Notes: generated by a model not told the origin, from the sequence alone. A DNA stretch of 64,000 nt from Flavobacterium sp. CYK-55 (GCF_018413465.1 NZ_JAHCDK010000001.1:372001-436000), one strand, 5' to 3'; positions 43,545-53,862 are shown, counted from the first letter of the stretch. Program-made: numbers and translations.

Positions 43545-44482
43545 AAACAGGTAAAAAAGTTAAAGTAAAATACGGATCATTAAAATCTCCTATAAAGTTG
43601 GGCGGGATATCCGCAATTCATTGTTTTATCATTGAAAAAAGCAAACGAGTTGTTGAAATTCAATCATTACAAAAGGCTTTAGGATATGACGGAAAATCTG
43701 AGCTTTGGCTTTTAAACCTCTTAATAACACTGTCCAAATTTGAAGAAGTTCCAGAAAAAATTCTACAGGCATACAATCATCCGAAAATTATTGAAATCAG
43801 TAATTCTACTTTAGAGCCCATAAAACTTTTGATTGTTGATTACAAAATTTTCCAAGCAACTTTAATCTTATTGGTAAAAGCCAAAAATGATGGATTACTA
43901 AGTGCTTCTCAAATAAAATATGCTAAAAATGCGGGATTAATTCTAAAACAAATTAACAAAACAAGTCTAAAAAAAATCATCAATCAAGCCAGCGGATTAA
44001 GTCTATTAAAAGACCGCAATAAAGCTTATATACAAAAATTAGTTTGCGAAAAACATTCAGATGATTCATTGCTTTGGATAGAGCATTTACCCAATTATTT
44101 TTTCAAAAAAATTATGAAGTTAGAAGGTTTATCTTGGGAAGCCATTGAAAAAACTCCCGAACGAATAATAGATATTCTGTTACTTCTGTTTCACATACAC
44201 ATTCCACAAGAGTTACATCAAAAAATGGCTTCTCAAAAACCCAAAAGAATCTACCAAAAAAGATATAACCCACCGAAAAAACAAGTGTTTCTAGAGCTAG
44301 AAAATTATTTAATCGATCTTATTTCACTCATAGACCAATCTGCCGGAGACTGTTTTATTTTCGAGCAATTGCTCCGTCGAAAATACCCAGCCCGCACATG
44401 GATTGAAAAAACAAAAACAAGCCATAGTTCAACAATGGCCTTATCAGCTTTTAATAAAGTGCTCAAAAAAATAATTCAATAA
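43541..44482 (+). CDS. P63C-domain-like protein
   Basis: A 313-residue protein. I see a diverged match to the P63C family known from phages and bacteria. The start (SAIHCFIIEKSKRVVEIQSLQKALGYDG) corresponds to the family's C-x-L-x-G-x-R-V-L opening, the middle (NKTSLKKIINQASGLSLLKDRNK) to its I-x-L-I-D-E-A-T-G-Y-Q-x-x-R block, and the end (FFKKIMKLEGLSW, then KRIYQKRY and LENYLIDLISLI) to its C-terminal domain. The function of P63C proteins is unknown. GTG 43514 is a possible earlier start, but ATG 43541 overlaps the upstream stop codon. The composition is AT- and Lys-rich. Confidence 0.6.
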   Translation: MKTGKKVKVKYGSLKSPIKLGGISAIHCFIIEKSKRVVEIQSLQKALGYDGKSELWLLNLLITLSKFEEVPEKILQAYNHPKIIEISNSTLEPIKLLIVDYKIFQATLILLVKAKNDGLLSASQIKYAKNAGLILKQINKTSLKKIINQASGLSLLKDRNKAYIQKLVCEKHSDDSLLWIEHLPNYFFKKIMKLEGLSWEAIEKTPERIIDILLLLFHIHIPQELHQKMASQKPKRIYQKRYNPPKKQVFLELENYLIDLISLIDQSAGDCFIFEQLLRRKYPARTWIEKTKTSHSSTMALSAFNKVLKKIIQ

Positions 44483-44506
44483 AAAAGCCCGCTAAAAACG
44501 GGCCTT
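44481..44506. terminator. Bidirectional terminator between the P63C-like gene and glyS
   Basis: GCCCG at 44487-44491 pairs with CGGGC at 44499-44503, preceded by six A, giving a T-run for the minus-strand glyS transcript. Confidence 0.75.
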
Positions 44507-44527
44507 GAAAAATATTTAAGTAGAAAA

Positions 44528-46072
44528 CTACACTGTTTTTAATAACCATGTTCTCATAGAAACTTCTTGATCGATAATACTTCTCAATTCAGAAATTTTC
44601 ACACGATCTTGTTTCATGGTGTCGCGATGGCGAATGGTTACGGTTTGGTCTTCTAAAGATTGATGATCAACCGTGATACAAAACGGAGTTCCCAAAGCAT
44701 CTTGACGGCGATATCTTCTTCCAACGGCATCTTTTTCGTCATAAGAAACTTTAAAATCCCATTTAAGTTCATCCATAATTTGCTGAGAAAGTTCCGGTAA
44801 TCCATCTTTTTTAACTAGCGGAAGAACAGTAGCCTTTGTTGGTGCTAGAACGCTTGGCAAACGCAATACAGTTCTCGAACTTCCGTCTTCAAGGGTTTCT
44901 TCAGTCAATGAATTTGAGAAAACCGCCAAAAACATTCTGTCTAAACCAACAGAAGTTTCAACTACATAAGGAACATAGTTTGAATTGGTTTCAGGGTCAA
45001 AATATTGAAGTTTTTTACCTGAATATTGCTCATGCGCCTTCAAATCGAAGTCAGTTCTAGAGTGAATTCCTTCAAGTTCTTTGAATCCGAACGGGAAATT
45101 AAACTCAATATCGGCAGCTGCATTGGCGTAATGCGCTAATTTTTCATGATCGTGAAAACGATAATTTTTATCGCCTAAACCAAGTGATAAATGCCATTTT
45201 AAACGCGTATCTTTCCAGAACTCATACCATTTCATCTCTTCTCCCGGACGAACAAAAAACTGCATTTCCATTTGCTCGAACTCGCGCATTCTAAAAATAA
45301 ACTGTCGCGCCACAATTTCATTTCTAAACGCTTTTCCGGTTTGGGCAATACCAAACGGAATTTTCATACGTCCGCTTTTTTGAACATTCAAAAAGTTGAC
45401 AAAAATTCCCTGAGCTGTTTCTGGTCGCAAATACAAATCCATAGCGTTTTCAGCCGAAGCGCCAAGTTTGGTTCCAAACATCAAATTGAATTGTTTCACA
45501 TCGGTCCAATTTCTAGAACCGCTTTCAGGGCAAGCAATTTCAAGTTCTTCAATCAAAGCTTTTACATCGTCCAAATCACCACTATCAAGTGATTTAGCCA
45601 TACGCTCAAGAATGATTTTCTTTTTGGCCAAATATTCAACAACTCGCTGGTTGGTCGTTATAAACTGTTGCTCATCAAAAGAATCTCCAAATCGTTCACG
45701 CGCTTTATCGATTTCTTTTTGTGCTTTTTGCTGCAACTTCTCAGCATAATCTTCTATGAGAACATCTGCTCTGTATCGCTTTTTTGAATCTTTATTGTCA
45801 ATAAGCGGATCATTAAAAGCATCTACGTGGCCTGAAGCCTTCCATGTAGTTGGGTGCATCAAAATAGCCGCATCAAGCCCAACAATGTTGTCGTGCATCT
45901 GAACCATTGCCTTCCACCAATATTCACGGATGTTTTTCTTGAGTTCAACACCGTTTTGAGCGTAATCGTACACGGCGCTCAATCCGTCATAGATTTCGCT
46001 AGACGGAAAAATAAACCCGTACTCTTTTGCATGCGAAACCACGTTTTTGAATAAATCTTCTTGTTTTGCCAT
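44528..46072 (-). CDS. glyS: Glycyl-tRNA synthetase (single-chain alpha2 type)
   Basis: A 514-residue class II synthetase that charges tRNA-Gly. It starts MAKQEDLFKNVVSHAKEYGFIFPSSEIYDG; an in-frame upstream ATG would add a non-conserved hydrophobic stretch. Motif 1 and 2 features (YLRPETAQGIFVNF, FRNEIVARQFIFRMREFEQMEMQFF) and motif 3 (SVGLDRMFLA) are intact, followed by the anticodon-binding domain. A helical insert after the N-terminal region (about 75-170) is seen in bacterial glycyl-tRNA synthetases of this type. A TATTTTTG lies 8-15 bases before the start. Confidence 0.96.
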   Translation of the reverse strand: MAKQEDLFKNVVSHAKEYGFIFPSSEIYDGLSAVYDYAQNGVELKKNIREYWWKAMVQMHDNIVGLDAAILMHPTTWKASGHVDAFNDPLIDNKDSKKRYRADVLIEDYAEKLQQKAQKEIDKARERFGDSFDEQQFITTNQRVVEYLAKKKIILERMAKSLDSGDLDDVKALIEELEIACPESGSRNWTDVKQFNLMFGTKLGASAENAMDLYLRPETAQGIFVNFLNVQKSGRMKIPFGIAQTGKAFRNEIVARQFIFRMREFEQMEMQFFVRPGEEMKWYEFWKDTRLKWHLSLGLGDKNYRFHDHEKLAHYANAAADIEFNFPFGFKELEGIHSRTDFDLKAHEQYSGKKLQYFDPETNSNYVPYVVETSVGLDRMFLAVFSNSLTEETLEDGSSRTVLRLPSVLAPTKATVLPLVKKDGLPELSQQIMDELKWDFKVSYDEKDAVGRRYRRQDALGTPFCITVDHQSLEDQTVTIRHRDTMKQDRVKISELRSIIDQEVSMRTWLLKTV

Positions 46073-46167
46073 AGTGCTGCAAAAATATAAAAAGCGTATT
46101 AAAAACAGCACTTTAACCACACATCTGACATATTTTTTTTACTTTTAAAATATTAAACGCCATTCAT

Positions 46168-46851
46168 ATGTTTCAAAGCCTATTAAACCTTTTCTTCCCA
46201 GAGGTATGTTTGGGATGCAGTCGATTACTTTTATCAAACGAAATAGTTATTTGCACACGTTGTCGACACGAAATTCCGCAAACACTTCATTATCTGAATC
46301 CCAACAACGAAGCATTTAGAAAGTTTTATGGGAAAATAGCTGTAGAGCACGTCTCAGCTTTTGCCTATTTTCAAAAAAAAGGATTGCTGCAACCCATTAT
46401 TCATGCGCTTAAATATCAAGAAATGGAAGTTGTAGGAACTCTATTCGGGCATTGGTACGCGCCTGATTTAAAAAAATTAGAGGTTCTTAAGGATCTTGAT
46501 TTAATCGTTCCGGTTCCGCTTCATCCCAAAAAGCTTAGAGAACGTGGCTATAATCAAGTGAGTAGTTTTGGCCGAAGCCTTTCTGAAGAACTCCAAATTG
46601 AGCTCAATGAATCACTGTTGATTCGTACTGTTTATTCAAAAACACAAACCAAAAAGAATTTACTAAGCAGAACCGAAGTGCAAAACAAAAACATTTTTGA
46701 TGTCTCAGAAACCAACAGCTATCAAGGCAAACATATTCTGCTGATTGACGACGTACTCACCACCGGATCAACTTTAGAAGCCTGTTGTCGCGCTTTACTT
46801 AAAATTCCCGGGGTGAAAATTAGTATTGTTTGTATTGCCATGACCCAATAA
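46168..46851 (+). CDS. ComF family phosphoribosyltransferase-like protein
   Basis: A 227-residue ComF/amidophosphoribosyltransferase-like protein. An N-terminal zinc-finger pair (CLGCSRLL ... CTRCRHEI) is followed by a phosphoribosyltransferase fold with the PRPP loop LLIDDVLTTGSTL near residues 191-203 and RGYNQVSSFGRSL near 128. ComF is needed for DNA uptake in naturally competent bacteria and is proposed to act in the cytoplasm on imported single strands; many Bacteroidetes homologues are untested. The gene is divergent from glyS. Confidence 0.9.
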   Translation: MFQSLLNLFFPEVCLGCSRLLLSNEIVICTRCRHEIPQTLHYLNPNNEAFRKFYGKIAVEHVSAFAYFQKKGLLQPIIHALKYQEMEVVGTLFGHWYAPDLKKLEVLKDLDLIVPVPLHPKKLRERGYNQVSSFGRSLSEELQIELNESLLIRTVYSKTQTKKNLLSRTEVQNKNIFDVSETNSYQGKHILLIDDVLTTGSTLEACCRALLKIPGVKISIVCIAMTQ

Positions 46852-47006
46852 CATTAAGTGTAATTAAATACTATTGAAAATTAAAACATTGATTTTAAAC
46901 AAATTGCAATTCTCATCAAACAGCCGAAAATTAACCAACACGGGATAGCGAAATATTTTCAGAAACAAGATTTTAATCGTTATTTTGCAAGTGTAAAAAA
47001 ACGTTT

Positions 47007-48623
47007 GTGAAAAAGAGTTTTCTTTTATTGTTGATGATTGTTGGCCTGATGTTAACCAATTGCGCCAAACGCGGAACTATTACCGGTGGAGACAAAGACA
47101 CGATAGCTCCGGTTTTGAAGGTGAGTTTGCCTAAAAATTATACCACTCATTTTAAGGATAAAATCATCAAATTGAGCTTTGACGAATATGTAAAACTCAA
47201 AGACATCAACAAACAACTTATTATTTCGCCACCACTTGAAAAAGCACCGCGAATTCTTCCACTCAATGCCAGCAAAACAGTTTCTGTTGAATTTTTAGAA
47301 GATTTACAGCCTAATACTACTTACAATCTGAATTTTGGTCAAAGCATTCAAGACTTCAATGAAGGCAACGCTTATAAAGACTTTAAGTATGTTTTTTCAA
47401 CAGGCGCCTTTATTGATTCTTTACAGGTTTTGGGCTCTGTGAGCGATGCTCTTTTGAAACAAAAAGACAAAGATTTGAGCATCATGCTTTATGAAGTTGA
47501 TGAAAAATACCAAGATTCATTGGTTTACAAACAAAATCCGAGATATATTACAAATGCAGCAGATACTTCTGGCGTTTTTAAAATTGAGAATATCAAAGCC
47601 GGAAAATATAGGTTGATTGGCCTCAAAGATGAAAATAAAAACCACCGTTTTGATCCAAAATCTGATAAAATAGGTTTTTTAAACATGCCTATTGACCTGC
47701 CAACTCAGGAAACTTTTGATTTGCGCCTTTTTAAAGAGGTTGCTCCATTTAAAGCCTACAAACCAGTTCAAAATTCAGGAGCTTCGGCGGTTTTAGCTTA
47801 TGAAGGTTCCCCAAAAGAAGTTCAAATAGAACTCAAAAAGAACAAAGAGATTTACCCACACAAAGTCAGTAAAATTGTCGGCAAAGATTCATTAATACTC
47901 TGGTTTAAGCCAATAAAGCTTCAAAAATCTGAGGTAGATTCTCTGGAAATTGCCCTAAAAATCGGAACTTATCATCAGAATTTCACCTTTAAAATCAGAA
48001 GTCAAAAAACCGATTCTCTAAAAATTAGTCCGGTTCAAGCTAAGTTTTTAGGTTTAAATGAAAACATATCGCTCATCTGCAATCTTCCTTTGGCAAAAAT
48101 AGACGAGCGAATGATTAAAATCACCACAAAAGACACGACTAATTTGGTTCCGTTTAAAATTATTTACGATGAGTTGAATCTTAATTTACAATTAGAATTC
48201 AAAAAAGAACCACTTACCAAATACAACCTAAAAATAGCTTCGGGAGCCTTATTGGATTTCTTTGAACACAGCAACAAAAAACCGTTGCTGTATGAATTTG
48301 AGACCAAAAACATATCAGATTACGGCAATCTCAGATTAGATTTAGAAAATGTAAAACAATATCCCGTCATTGTTGAGTTAACCGATAAAAATGGAGTTGT
48401 TCAACAATCTAAAATCGTTGATAAAGCAGGAACTATTAATTTTGACTTGATCAAACCTGAATTGTACACGCTTCGGATTATTTATGACGAGAATAAAAAT
48501 GGTGTGTGGGATACCGGAAATTATCTGCAAAAAAAGCAACCTGAAGAAGTGATTTATTTCCCTAAAAACATTGATATTAGAGCCAATTGGGATGTACAGC
48601 AGAGTTTTATTCTAAAAAAGTAA
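47007..48623 (+). CDS. Lipoprotein with N-terminal Ig-like (Big_5) domain
   Basis: A 538-residue predicted lipoprotein. The signal peptide ends LMLTNC with lipobox Cys19. Residues 30-130 form a Big_5-type Ig-like domain (APVLKVSLPKNYTTHFKDKIIKLSFDEYV ... NTTYNLNFGQSIQDFNEGN). A middle region resembles a carboxypeptidase-regulatory-like strand set (GVFKIENIKAGKYRLIGLKDEN), and a similar motif near the end (LYTLRIIYDENKNGVWDTG) closes the protein. Such proteins are widespread in Flavobacteria without a known role. The start is GTG at 47007. Its last 17 bases overlap the convergent amidase gene. Confidence 0.8.
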   Translation: MKKSFLLLLMIVGLMLTNCAKRGTITGGDKDTIAPVLKVSLPKNYTTHFKDKIIKLSFDEYVKLKDINKQLIISPPLEKAPRILPLNASKTVSVEFLEDLQPNTTYNLNFGQSIQDFNEGNAYKDFKYVFSTGAFIDSLQVLGSVSDALLKQKDKDLSIMLYEVDEKYQDSLVYKQNPRYITNAADTSGVFKIENIKAGKYRLIGLKDENKNHRFDPKSDKIGFLNMPIDLPTQETFDLRLFKEVAPFKAYKPVQNSGASAVLAYEGSPKEVQIELKKNKEIYPHKVSKIVGKDSLILWFKPIKLQKSEVDSLEIALKIGTYHQNFTFKIRSQKTDSLKISPVQAKFLGLNENISLICNLPLAKIDERMIKITTKDTTNLVPFKIIYDELNLNLQLEFKKEPLTKYNLKIASGALLDFFEHSNKKPLLYEFETKNISDYGNLRLDLENVKQYPVIVELTDKNGVVQQSKIVDKAGTINFDLIKPELYTLRIIYDENKNGVWDTGNYLQKKQPEEVIYFPKNIDIRANWDVQQSFILKK

Positions 48624-49374
48624 ACCGATCTCTGTCGGCTAAAAATCTGAATTTTTGACGAATTTCTTGAAGTTGTAGAAGATTCAAATCAACAGTGTAC
48701 ACATCTTCTAATTCTTGAGGTTCAAGCAAATGATTCCCCAAAGCATCGATTACTTGTGAATGACCAATATACTTGTGCTGATTACCGTCTTCTCCGACTC
48801 GGTTGACCGCAACTACGTATGATTGGTTTTCAATCGCTCTAGCTGCTAATAAAGCATCCCAAGCCGATGTTCTAACTTCGGGCCAATTGGCTACATAAAT
48901 CAAAACGTCGTAATCTTCATTATTCCGAGAATAAACCGGAAAACGCAAATCATAACAAATGAGCAAGCAAATTCTAAAGCCTTTATAATCAACAATCAGC
49001 TTTTTATTTCCGGCTCTATAAACTTTGTCTTCGCCGGCCAATGAAAACAGATGCTTCTTATCATAGCTCTGCCAACTTCCGTCTGGTTTGACAAACAACA
49101 AACGATTGTAGAAATTACCGTTTTCTTGCACTGCAATACTGCCGGTGATGGCCGTCTTTTTTTCAGCCGATAAGCGTTGCATCCACAAAAGCGTTTCACC
49201 CGGAAAATTTTCAGCAATTCCTTGAGGATTCATCGTAAAACCGGTCGTAAACATCTCTGACAAAACAATCAAATCAACTGAATCGTCAATATTGTTGATT
49301 TTCTCTTGAAGTAATTGTCGATTGACGGCTGGGTTTTCCCAAACCAACGAAGTTTGAACTAAGGCTACTTTCAT
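48607..49374 (-). CDS. Omega-amidase / nitrilase-superfamily hydrolase (YafV-like)
   Basis: A 255-residue carbon-nitrogen hydrolase. The catalytic triad of the nitrilase fold is seen: Glu in LIVLSEMFTTGF near residue 41, Lys in YDKKHLF near 108, and Cys in LLICYDLRFPVY near 141. The closest characterised relatives are omega-amidases that clear alpha-ketoglutaramate and alpha-ketosuccinamate in methionine salvage and glutamine transamination. ATG 49374 (MKVALVQTSLVW) is the natural start; an upstream in-frame ATG would run through the sdhB terminator. Confidence 0.88.
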   Translation of the reverse strand: MKVALVQTSLVWENPAVNRQLLQEKINNIDDSVDLIVLSEMFTTGFTMNPQGIAENFPGETLLWMQRLSAEKKTAITGSIAVQENGNFYNRLLFVKPDGSWQSYDKKHLFSLAGEDKVYRAGNKKLIVDYKGFRICLLICYDLRFPVYSRNNEDYDVLIYVANWPEVRTSAWDALLAARAIENQSYVVAVNRVGEDGNQHKYIGHSQVIDALGNHLLEPQELEDVYTVDLNLLQLQEIRQKFRFLADRDRFTFLE

Positions 49375-49388
49375 AGAGATAAAAATAA

Positions 49389-49416
49389 AAAATCCCAACT
49401 AAAAAGTCGGGATTTG
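49389..49416 (-). terminator. Terminator of the sdh operon
   Basis: On the minus strand AATCCCGAC pairs with GTTGGGATT (one G-T pair) and is followed by T-rich sequence. It lies 21 bases after the sdhB stop and ahead of the amidase gene. Confidence 0.8.
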
Positions 49417-49436
49417 ATGTTATTTAAAATAGGTCG

Positions 49437-50198
49437 TTATGACAAACTGGCTTTTAAATATTCACGGTTCATGCGCGCAATGTTCTCGAGTGAAATTCCT
49501 TTCGGGCATTCGATTTCGCATGCCCCGGTGTTGGTACAGTTTCCGAATCCTTCTTCGTCCATCTGACGCACCATATTAAGTACACGTTGGGTTGCCTCAA
49601 CTTTTCCTTGCGGAAGCAATGCATATTGAGATACTTTTGCGCCTACAAACAACATAGCCGAACCATTTTTACAGGTAGCTACACAAGCACCGCAACCAAT
49701 ACAAGCAGCCGCTTCAAAAGCTTTGTCTGCATCTGGTTTTGCAACCGGAATTGCGTTGGCATCCATGGTTCTGCCTGAAGTATTTACCGAAACAAAACCT
49801 CCGGCTTGCTGAATTCTGTCAAAAGAACTACGATCTACTACCAAGTCTTTAATCACAGGAAACGCTTTACTTCTCCAAGGTTCAACATAAATAGTATCGC
49901 CGTCGTTAAACATACGCATGTGCAGCTGACAAGTTGTAATACCTGTGTCTGGTCCGTGCGCACGACCATTGATATACAAAGAACACATACCGCAAATTCC
50001 TTCGCGACAATCGTGGTCAAAAGCAACCGGCTCTTTGCGTTCGTTGATTAATTGTTCGTTGAGCTGATCTAGCATTTCAAGAAACGAACTGGCCGTTGAT
50101 ACATTGGCCAATTGATAAGTTTCCATGTTTCCCTTGGCTTTGGAATCTTTTTGACGCCAAATTTTTAGGGTTATATTGATATTTTTAGCTGAAGACAT
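49437..50198 (-). CDS. sdhB: Succinate dehydrogenase/fumarate reductase iron-sulfur subunit
   Basis: A 253-residue electron-transfer subunit of complex II. The 2Fe-2S cluster ligands are in [13 protein letters not shown] near residues 64-76, and the 4Fe-4S and 3Fe-4S ligands in [11 protein letters not shown] near 162-172 and [14 protein letters not shown] near 216-229. It passes electrons from FAD in SdhA to the membrane cytochrome. It is the last gene of sdhCAB, nine bases after sdhA. Confidence 0.96.
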   Translation of the reverse strand: MSSAKNINITLKIWRQKDSKAKGNMETYQLANVSTASSFLEMLDQLNEQLINERKEPVAFDHDCREGICGMCSLYINGRAHGPDTGITTCQLHMRMFNDGDTIYVEPWRSKAFPVIKDLVVDRSSFDRIQQAGGFVSVNTSGRTMDANAIPVAKPDADKAFEAAACIGCGACVATCKNGSAMLFVGAKVSQYALLPQGKVEATQRVLNMVRQMDEEGFGNCTNTGACEIECPKGISLENIARMNREYLKASLS

Positions 50199-50206
50199 AA
50201 TTCTGA

Positions 50207-52216
50207 TTATTTGTAGTTTCTAGCGGCAATTTTGATAAACTCATATTTCAATTCTTCTTTGTGAAGCACTTCTTTGCTAATGTCGTCGCCTTTGTATTCC
50301 CAAGCGCCTACAAATTTGAAGTTTTCATCATCACGTAAAGTCTCGCCTTCTGAATCTTGATATTCTTCACGGAAGTGTCCGCCACAAGATTCTTTGCGTT
50401 GTAATCCGTCCATCGCCATCAGTTGGCCCAACTCAATAAAGTCAGCAACACGCAATGCTTTTTCAAGCTCAGGATTCAGCTCTTCGGCTTTTCCAGGAAC
50501 ATATACCTCTTTGTAGAATTCTTCTTTAAGAGCGGCAATTTCTGCAATCGCTTCGGTTAAGCCTTGTTCGTTGCGGCCCATACCTACTTTATTCCACATA
50601 ATCAAACCTAATTTTTTGTGGAAATAATCAACAGATTTGCTTCCGTTGTTGTTCAAGAATTGATCGATTGTATCTTTAACGCGTTTTTCTGCCTCGTCAA
50701 ATTCAGGAGAATTGGTTGGGATTTTACCCGTACGGATATCATCTGCCAAGTAATCTGAAACCGTGTAAGGCAAAACAAAATAGCCATCTGCCAAACCTTG
50801 CATCAAAGCTGAGGCTCCTAGACGGTTGGCTCCGTGATCTGAGAAATTAGCTTCACCTGCCACAAAACAACCCGGAATAGTTGATTGTAAGTTGTAATCA
50901 ACCCAAACACCGCCCATGGTGTAATGTACCGCCGGATAAATTTTCATCGGGGTTTCGTACGGGTTTTCATCGGTGATTTTTTGATACATGGTAAAGAGAT
51001 TTCCGTATTTCTCTTCTAACCAAGCTTTTCCTAAACGCGTGATTTCTTCCGGTGAAGGATTGTGATTTCCTTGCGCATAAGCGGCTTGTTTTCCTTTGTT
51101 TTGAATTTCGGTAGAGAAATCGAGATAGACACCTTCATTGGTGTCGTTGGCCTCAATTCCGAAACCGGCATCACAACGCTCTTTAGCAGCTCTTGAAGCC
51201 ACGTCACGCGGCACCAAGTTTCCAAAAGCGGGGTATCTTCTTTCTAAGTAATAATCGCGATCTTCTTCAGCAATCTGTGTGGGTTTTAATTTACCGGCAC
51301 GAATCGCCTCGGCATCTTCTTTTTTCTTCGGAACCCAAATACGACCTGAGTTACGCAAAGATTCTGACATCAAAGTCAATTTAGATTGATTGGTTCCGTG
51401 TACCGGAATACAAGTCGGGTGAATTTGCACATAACAAGGATTCGCGAATAAAGCGCCTTGTTTGTGCACTTTCCAACCAGCTGTAACGTTGCTGCCCATC
51501 GCATTGGTAGAAAGGAAATAAACGTTTCCGTATCCGCCGCTGGCAATAATTACAGCATGCGCTGAATGACGCTCGATTTCACCGGTCACTAAGTTTCTGG
51601 CAATAATTCCACGGGCTTTTCCGTCAACTTTCACCAAATCAAGCATTTCATGGCGATTGAACATTTGTACACGGCCCAATCCGATTTGTCTTGACAAAGC
51701 CGAATAAGCGCCCAGCAACAATTGTTGTCCGGTTTGTCCAGCGGCATAAAACGTACGTTGTACTTGTGTTCCTCCAAAAGAACGGTTGTCAAGTAATCCA
51801 CCGTAGTCACGAGCAAACGGAACGCCTTGCGCCACGCATTGGTCAATGATGTTTCCGGACACTTCGGCCAAACGATGAACGTTGGCTTCACGGGCACGGT
51901 AATCACCGCCTTTAATCGTATCATAAAACAAACGATAAGTACTATCGCCGTCGTTTTGGTAGTTTTTTGCTGCATTGATTCCGCCTTGAGCCGCAATAGA
52001 GTGCGCACGTCTTGGTGAATCTTGAAAACAAAATGCTTTTACATTATAGCCCATCTCGCCAAATGATGCAGCGGCTGAAGCGCCTGCTAATCCGGTTCCC
52101 ACCACAATAATGTCAATTTTCGGACGGTTATTGGGCGCAACTAATTTGAGATGATTTTTATGATTAGTCCATTTGTCAGCAATAGGACCCTGAGGAATTT
52201 TTGAATCTAATGCCAT
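50207..52216 (-). CDS. sdhA: Succinate dehydrogenase/fumarate reductase flavoprotein subunit
   Basis: A 669-residue flavoprotein that oxidises succinate to fumarate in the TCA cycle. The FAD-binding [13 protein letters not shown] is at about 38-50 and the FAD-attachment His is in [15 protein letters not shown] near residue 70. Catalytic regions such as QIHPTCIP and [19 protein letters not shown] are present. The length and sequence belong to the Bacteroidetes/B-type complex II with a two-heme cytochrome. It sits four bases downstream of sdhC. Confidence 0.96.
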   Translation of the reverse strand: MALDSKIPQGPIADKWTNHKNHLKLVAPNNRPKIDIIVVGTGLAGASAAASFGEMGYNVKAFCFQDSPRRAHSIAAQGGINAAKNYQNDGDSTYRLFYDTIKGGDYRAREANVHRLAEVSGNIIDQCVAQGVPFARDYGGLLDNRSFGGTQVQRTFYAAGQTGQQLLLGAYSALSRQIGLGRVQMFNRHEMLDLVKVDGKARGIIARNLVTGEIERHSAHAVIIASGGYGNVYFLSTNAMGSNVTAGWKVHKQGALFANPCYVQIHPTCIPVHGTNQSKLTLMSESLRNSGRIWVPKKKEDAEAIRAGKLKPTQIAEEDRDYYLERRYPAFGNLVPRDVASRAAKERCDAGFGIEANDTNEGVYLDFSTEIQNKGKQAAYAQGNHNPSPEEITRLGKAWLEEKYGNLFTMYQKITDENPYETPMKIYPAVHYTMGGVWVDYNLQSTIPGCFVAGEANFSDHGANRLGASALMQGLADGYFVLPYTVSDYLADDIRTGKIPTNSPEFDEAEKRVKDTIDQFLNNNGSKSVDYFHKKLGLIMWNKVGMGRNEQGLTEAIAEIAALKEEFYKEVYVPGKAEELNPELEKALRVADFIELGQLMAMDGLQRKESCGGHFREEYQDSEGETLRDDENFKFVGAWEYKGDDISKEVLHKEELKYEFIKIAARNYK

Positions 52217-52220
52217 GGGA

Positions 52221-53057
52221 TTAAGCTTTTAAAAAGAAATGAATGTATATCGGGATAATGGCAAACAAGAGCGGAACCACAATAGCAAAACCTTTCCCGA
52301 AGGCTTTGATGGTGGGTGTGTATTTGGCGTGATTGAGCCCTAAACTTTGAAAAGCGCTGCTGAATCCGTGTAACAAGTGAAATGACAACACCAACATAGA
52401 CAGCACATAAAGCAGCGTAAAAATCAATCCGTATTTAGCATCTTTGAAGAAAGCTATTGTGATTTTGTACAAATCTTTATATCCTTCTTTCACTTTAACG
52501 TTAGCACCAGCGTCATAAAAATCGGTTCTGTCTTTAATAATAATCATTTTATTATCCACTTGCATTTTAGGCAAATAACCACCGTCAGTTGTTATGTAAA
52601 ATTCTTGAGACTGACCTTGTGCATTGATGGTAATGGTTTGCAAGGGCATGTTTTTGTCAAAGTGCATTTTAGCCCAAAAGTTCACCATGTGTGTTACAAT
52701 GAACACCAAAATAATGGTTCCCAAAACCGCCATGTTTCTCGAGGCCCAAGCACTGTTGGCTGATGCATTGCTTTTGGCATATCCTACAGGGCGCGCTGCC
52801 TTGTTTTGAATGGTCAACATAATGCCATCAATAGCGTGGAAAATAATCGATAAATAAGTAAGGTAAGATAAAATTTTGACTGCCGGATTTGAAGTCATGA
52901 ACAAAGCGTATTTGTTGAAGTTAAGCGCATTGTTCGGAACCAGCAGCTGAAGATTCCCTGCTAAGTGGCCACTTAAAAACAAGCATAAAAATAAACCTGT
53001 CAGTGCCATCCAATACTTTTTAGCAAGGGAAGACTTTAGAAATGCAGATTTTGCCAT
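52221..53057 (-). CDS. sdhC: Succinate dehydrogenase cytochrome b subunit (type B, di-heme)
   Basis: A 278-residue membrane anchor with five predicted helices (about 18-35, 60-80, 108-130, 208-232 and 250-274). His residues at the helix ends (SGHLAGN, FHAIDG, THMVNFW, FHLLHGF) are candidate ligands for two hemes. A hydrophilic segment of about 70 residues lies between helices 3 and 4, a feature I know from Bacteroidetes homologues. The start [10 protein letters not shown] at 53057 is preferred over an in-frame ATG 42 bases upstream, which lies on the -7 element side. A strong promoter precedes it. Confidence 0.93.
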   Translation of the reverse strand: MAKSAFLKSSLAKKYWMALTGLFLCLFLSGHLAGNLQLLVPNNALNFNKYALFMTSNPAVKILSYLTYLSIIFHAIDGIMLTIQNKAARPVGYAKSNASANSAWASRNMAVLGTIILVFIVTHMVNFWAKMHFDKNMPLQTITINAQGQSQEFYITTDGGYLPKMQVDNKMIIIKDRTDFYDAGANVKVKEGYKDLYKITIAFFKDAKYGLIFTLLYVLSMLVLSFHLLHGFSSAFQSLGLNHAKYTPTIKAFGKGFAIVVPLLFAIIPIYIHFFLKA

Positions 53058-53088
53058 AAGATTTGAATAAAATGTTTTAAAAATCAAA

Positions 53089-53119
53089 CAAAAATACACG
53101 TATTTGGCATTAACAGCAA
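53089..53119 (-). promoter_or_regulatory. Promoter of sdhCAB
   Basis: On the minus strand TTG (53119-53117), a 20-base spacer and TATTTTTG (53096-53089, exact TAnnTTTG), ending 31 bases before the sdhC start. The rest of the 53120-53240 gap is AT-rich with no other feature. Confidence 0.7.
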
Positions 53120-53245
53120 GACTTTTTAAGTAATTTATAATGATTATAAAAATAGATTGAACATTCGTCAGAAAATGAAAAAAATCAGAATTTCAATGCT
53201 ATAAATCAATCGTTTAAAACAAATTTAAAGATGTCTCATTTTGGC

Positions 53246-53253
53246 TAACTTTG
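53246..53253 (+). promoter_or_regulatory. -7 element upstream of the Crp-family regulator
   Basis: TAACTTTG is an exact TAnnTTTG match 33 bases before the TTG start codon. No TTG is seen at the normal upstream distance. Confidence 0.4.
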
Positions 53254-53286
53254 CCCCACAACTACTTTTAATAAAATAAAAACCTT

Positions 53287-53862
53287 TTGGAAACTGATTT
53301 TTTAAAATATCTGAGTGCTTTGGCAGGGACATCAACTCAGTCTGAAATTCTGCTGGATGTTGAAAATTCATTTGGATATTTAGAGCTCAAAAAAAATGAT
53401 TTTTTAGTTCGCCAAAATGAGATTTGTCCTTATTTTTGCTACCTTGAAAGTGGTATTTTGCAACATTCCGTCTGGGTTGAGGGCGATGAAAAAACAACTT
53501 ATCTCGCCTTGAAAAATTCGGTTACTTCATCATTAAAAAGTTTCTTGACAGGAATGCCTTCACGCAAAAGCATCAAAGCCATTTTTGATTGCAAACTCAG
53601 GGTTCTTGATTTAGAAAACTTTAATCGGTTAAATCAAGAAAATACTGTTTTTAAAGCATTTTACCACCAACTCATCGAACGACAAATTTTTCTCATCGAT
53701 GATTATCGCATTGATTTGCTTACGCTGAGCCCTGAAGAACGTTATCAAAAACTTTTAGCCAATGAACCCAACTTGATTCAGCAAGTTCCGCTTCATTATT
53801 TGTCTTCATTTTTGGGTATTTCATCGCGTCACATGAGCCGAATTCGCAGCCAAATAAAATAA
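53287..53862 (+). CDS. Crp/Fnr-family transcriptional regulator
   Basis: A 191-residue regulator. Residues 20-125 form a cyclic-nucleotide-binding-like beta roll (LVRQNEICPYFCYLESGILQHSV), without the full cAMP-contact arginine-serine pair, so the ligand is unknown. The C-terminal winged helix includes LTLSPEERYQKLLANEP and the recognition-helix region PLHYLSSFLGISSRHMSRIRSQI. The start appears to be TTG at 53287, as no ATG or GTG gives a better N-terminus. Small proteins of this type are common in Flavobacteria. Confidence 0.88.
   Translation: METDFLKYLSALAGTSTQSEILLDVENSFGYLELKKNDFLVRQNEICPYFCYLESGILQHSVWVEGDEKTTYLALKNSVTSSLKSFLTGMPSRKSIKAIFDCKLRVLDLENFNRLNQENTVFKAFYHQLIERQIFLIDDYRIDLLTLSPEERYQKLLANEPNLIQQVPLHYLSSFLGISSRHMSRIRSQIK

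Noticed and set aside
43053..44482. A complete IS1595 insertion sequence
   Set aside because: No DDE catalytic domain, no terminal inverted repeats or target-site duplication visible, and the second gene is not a transposase.
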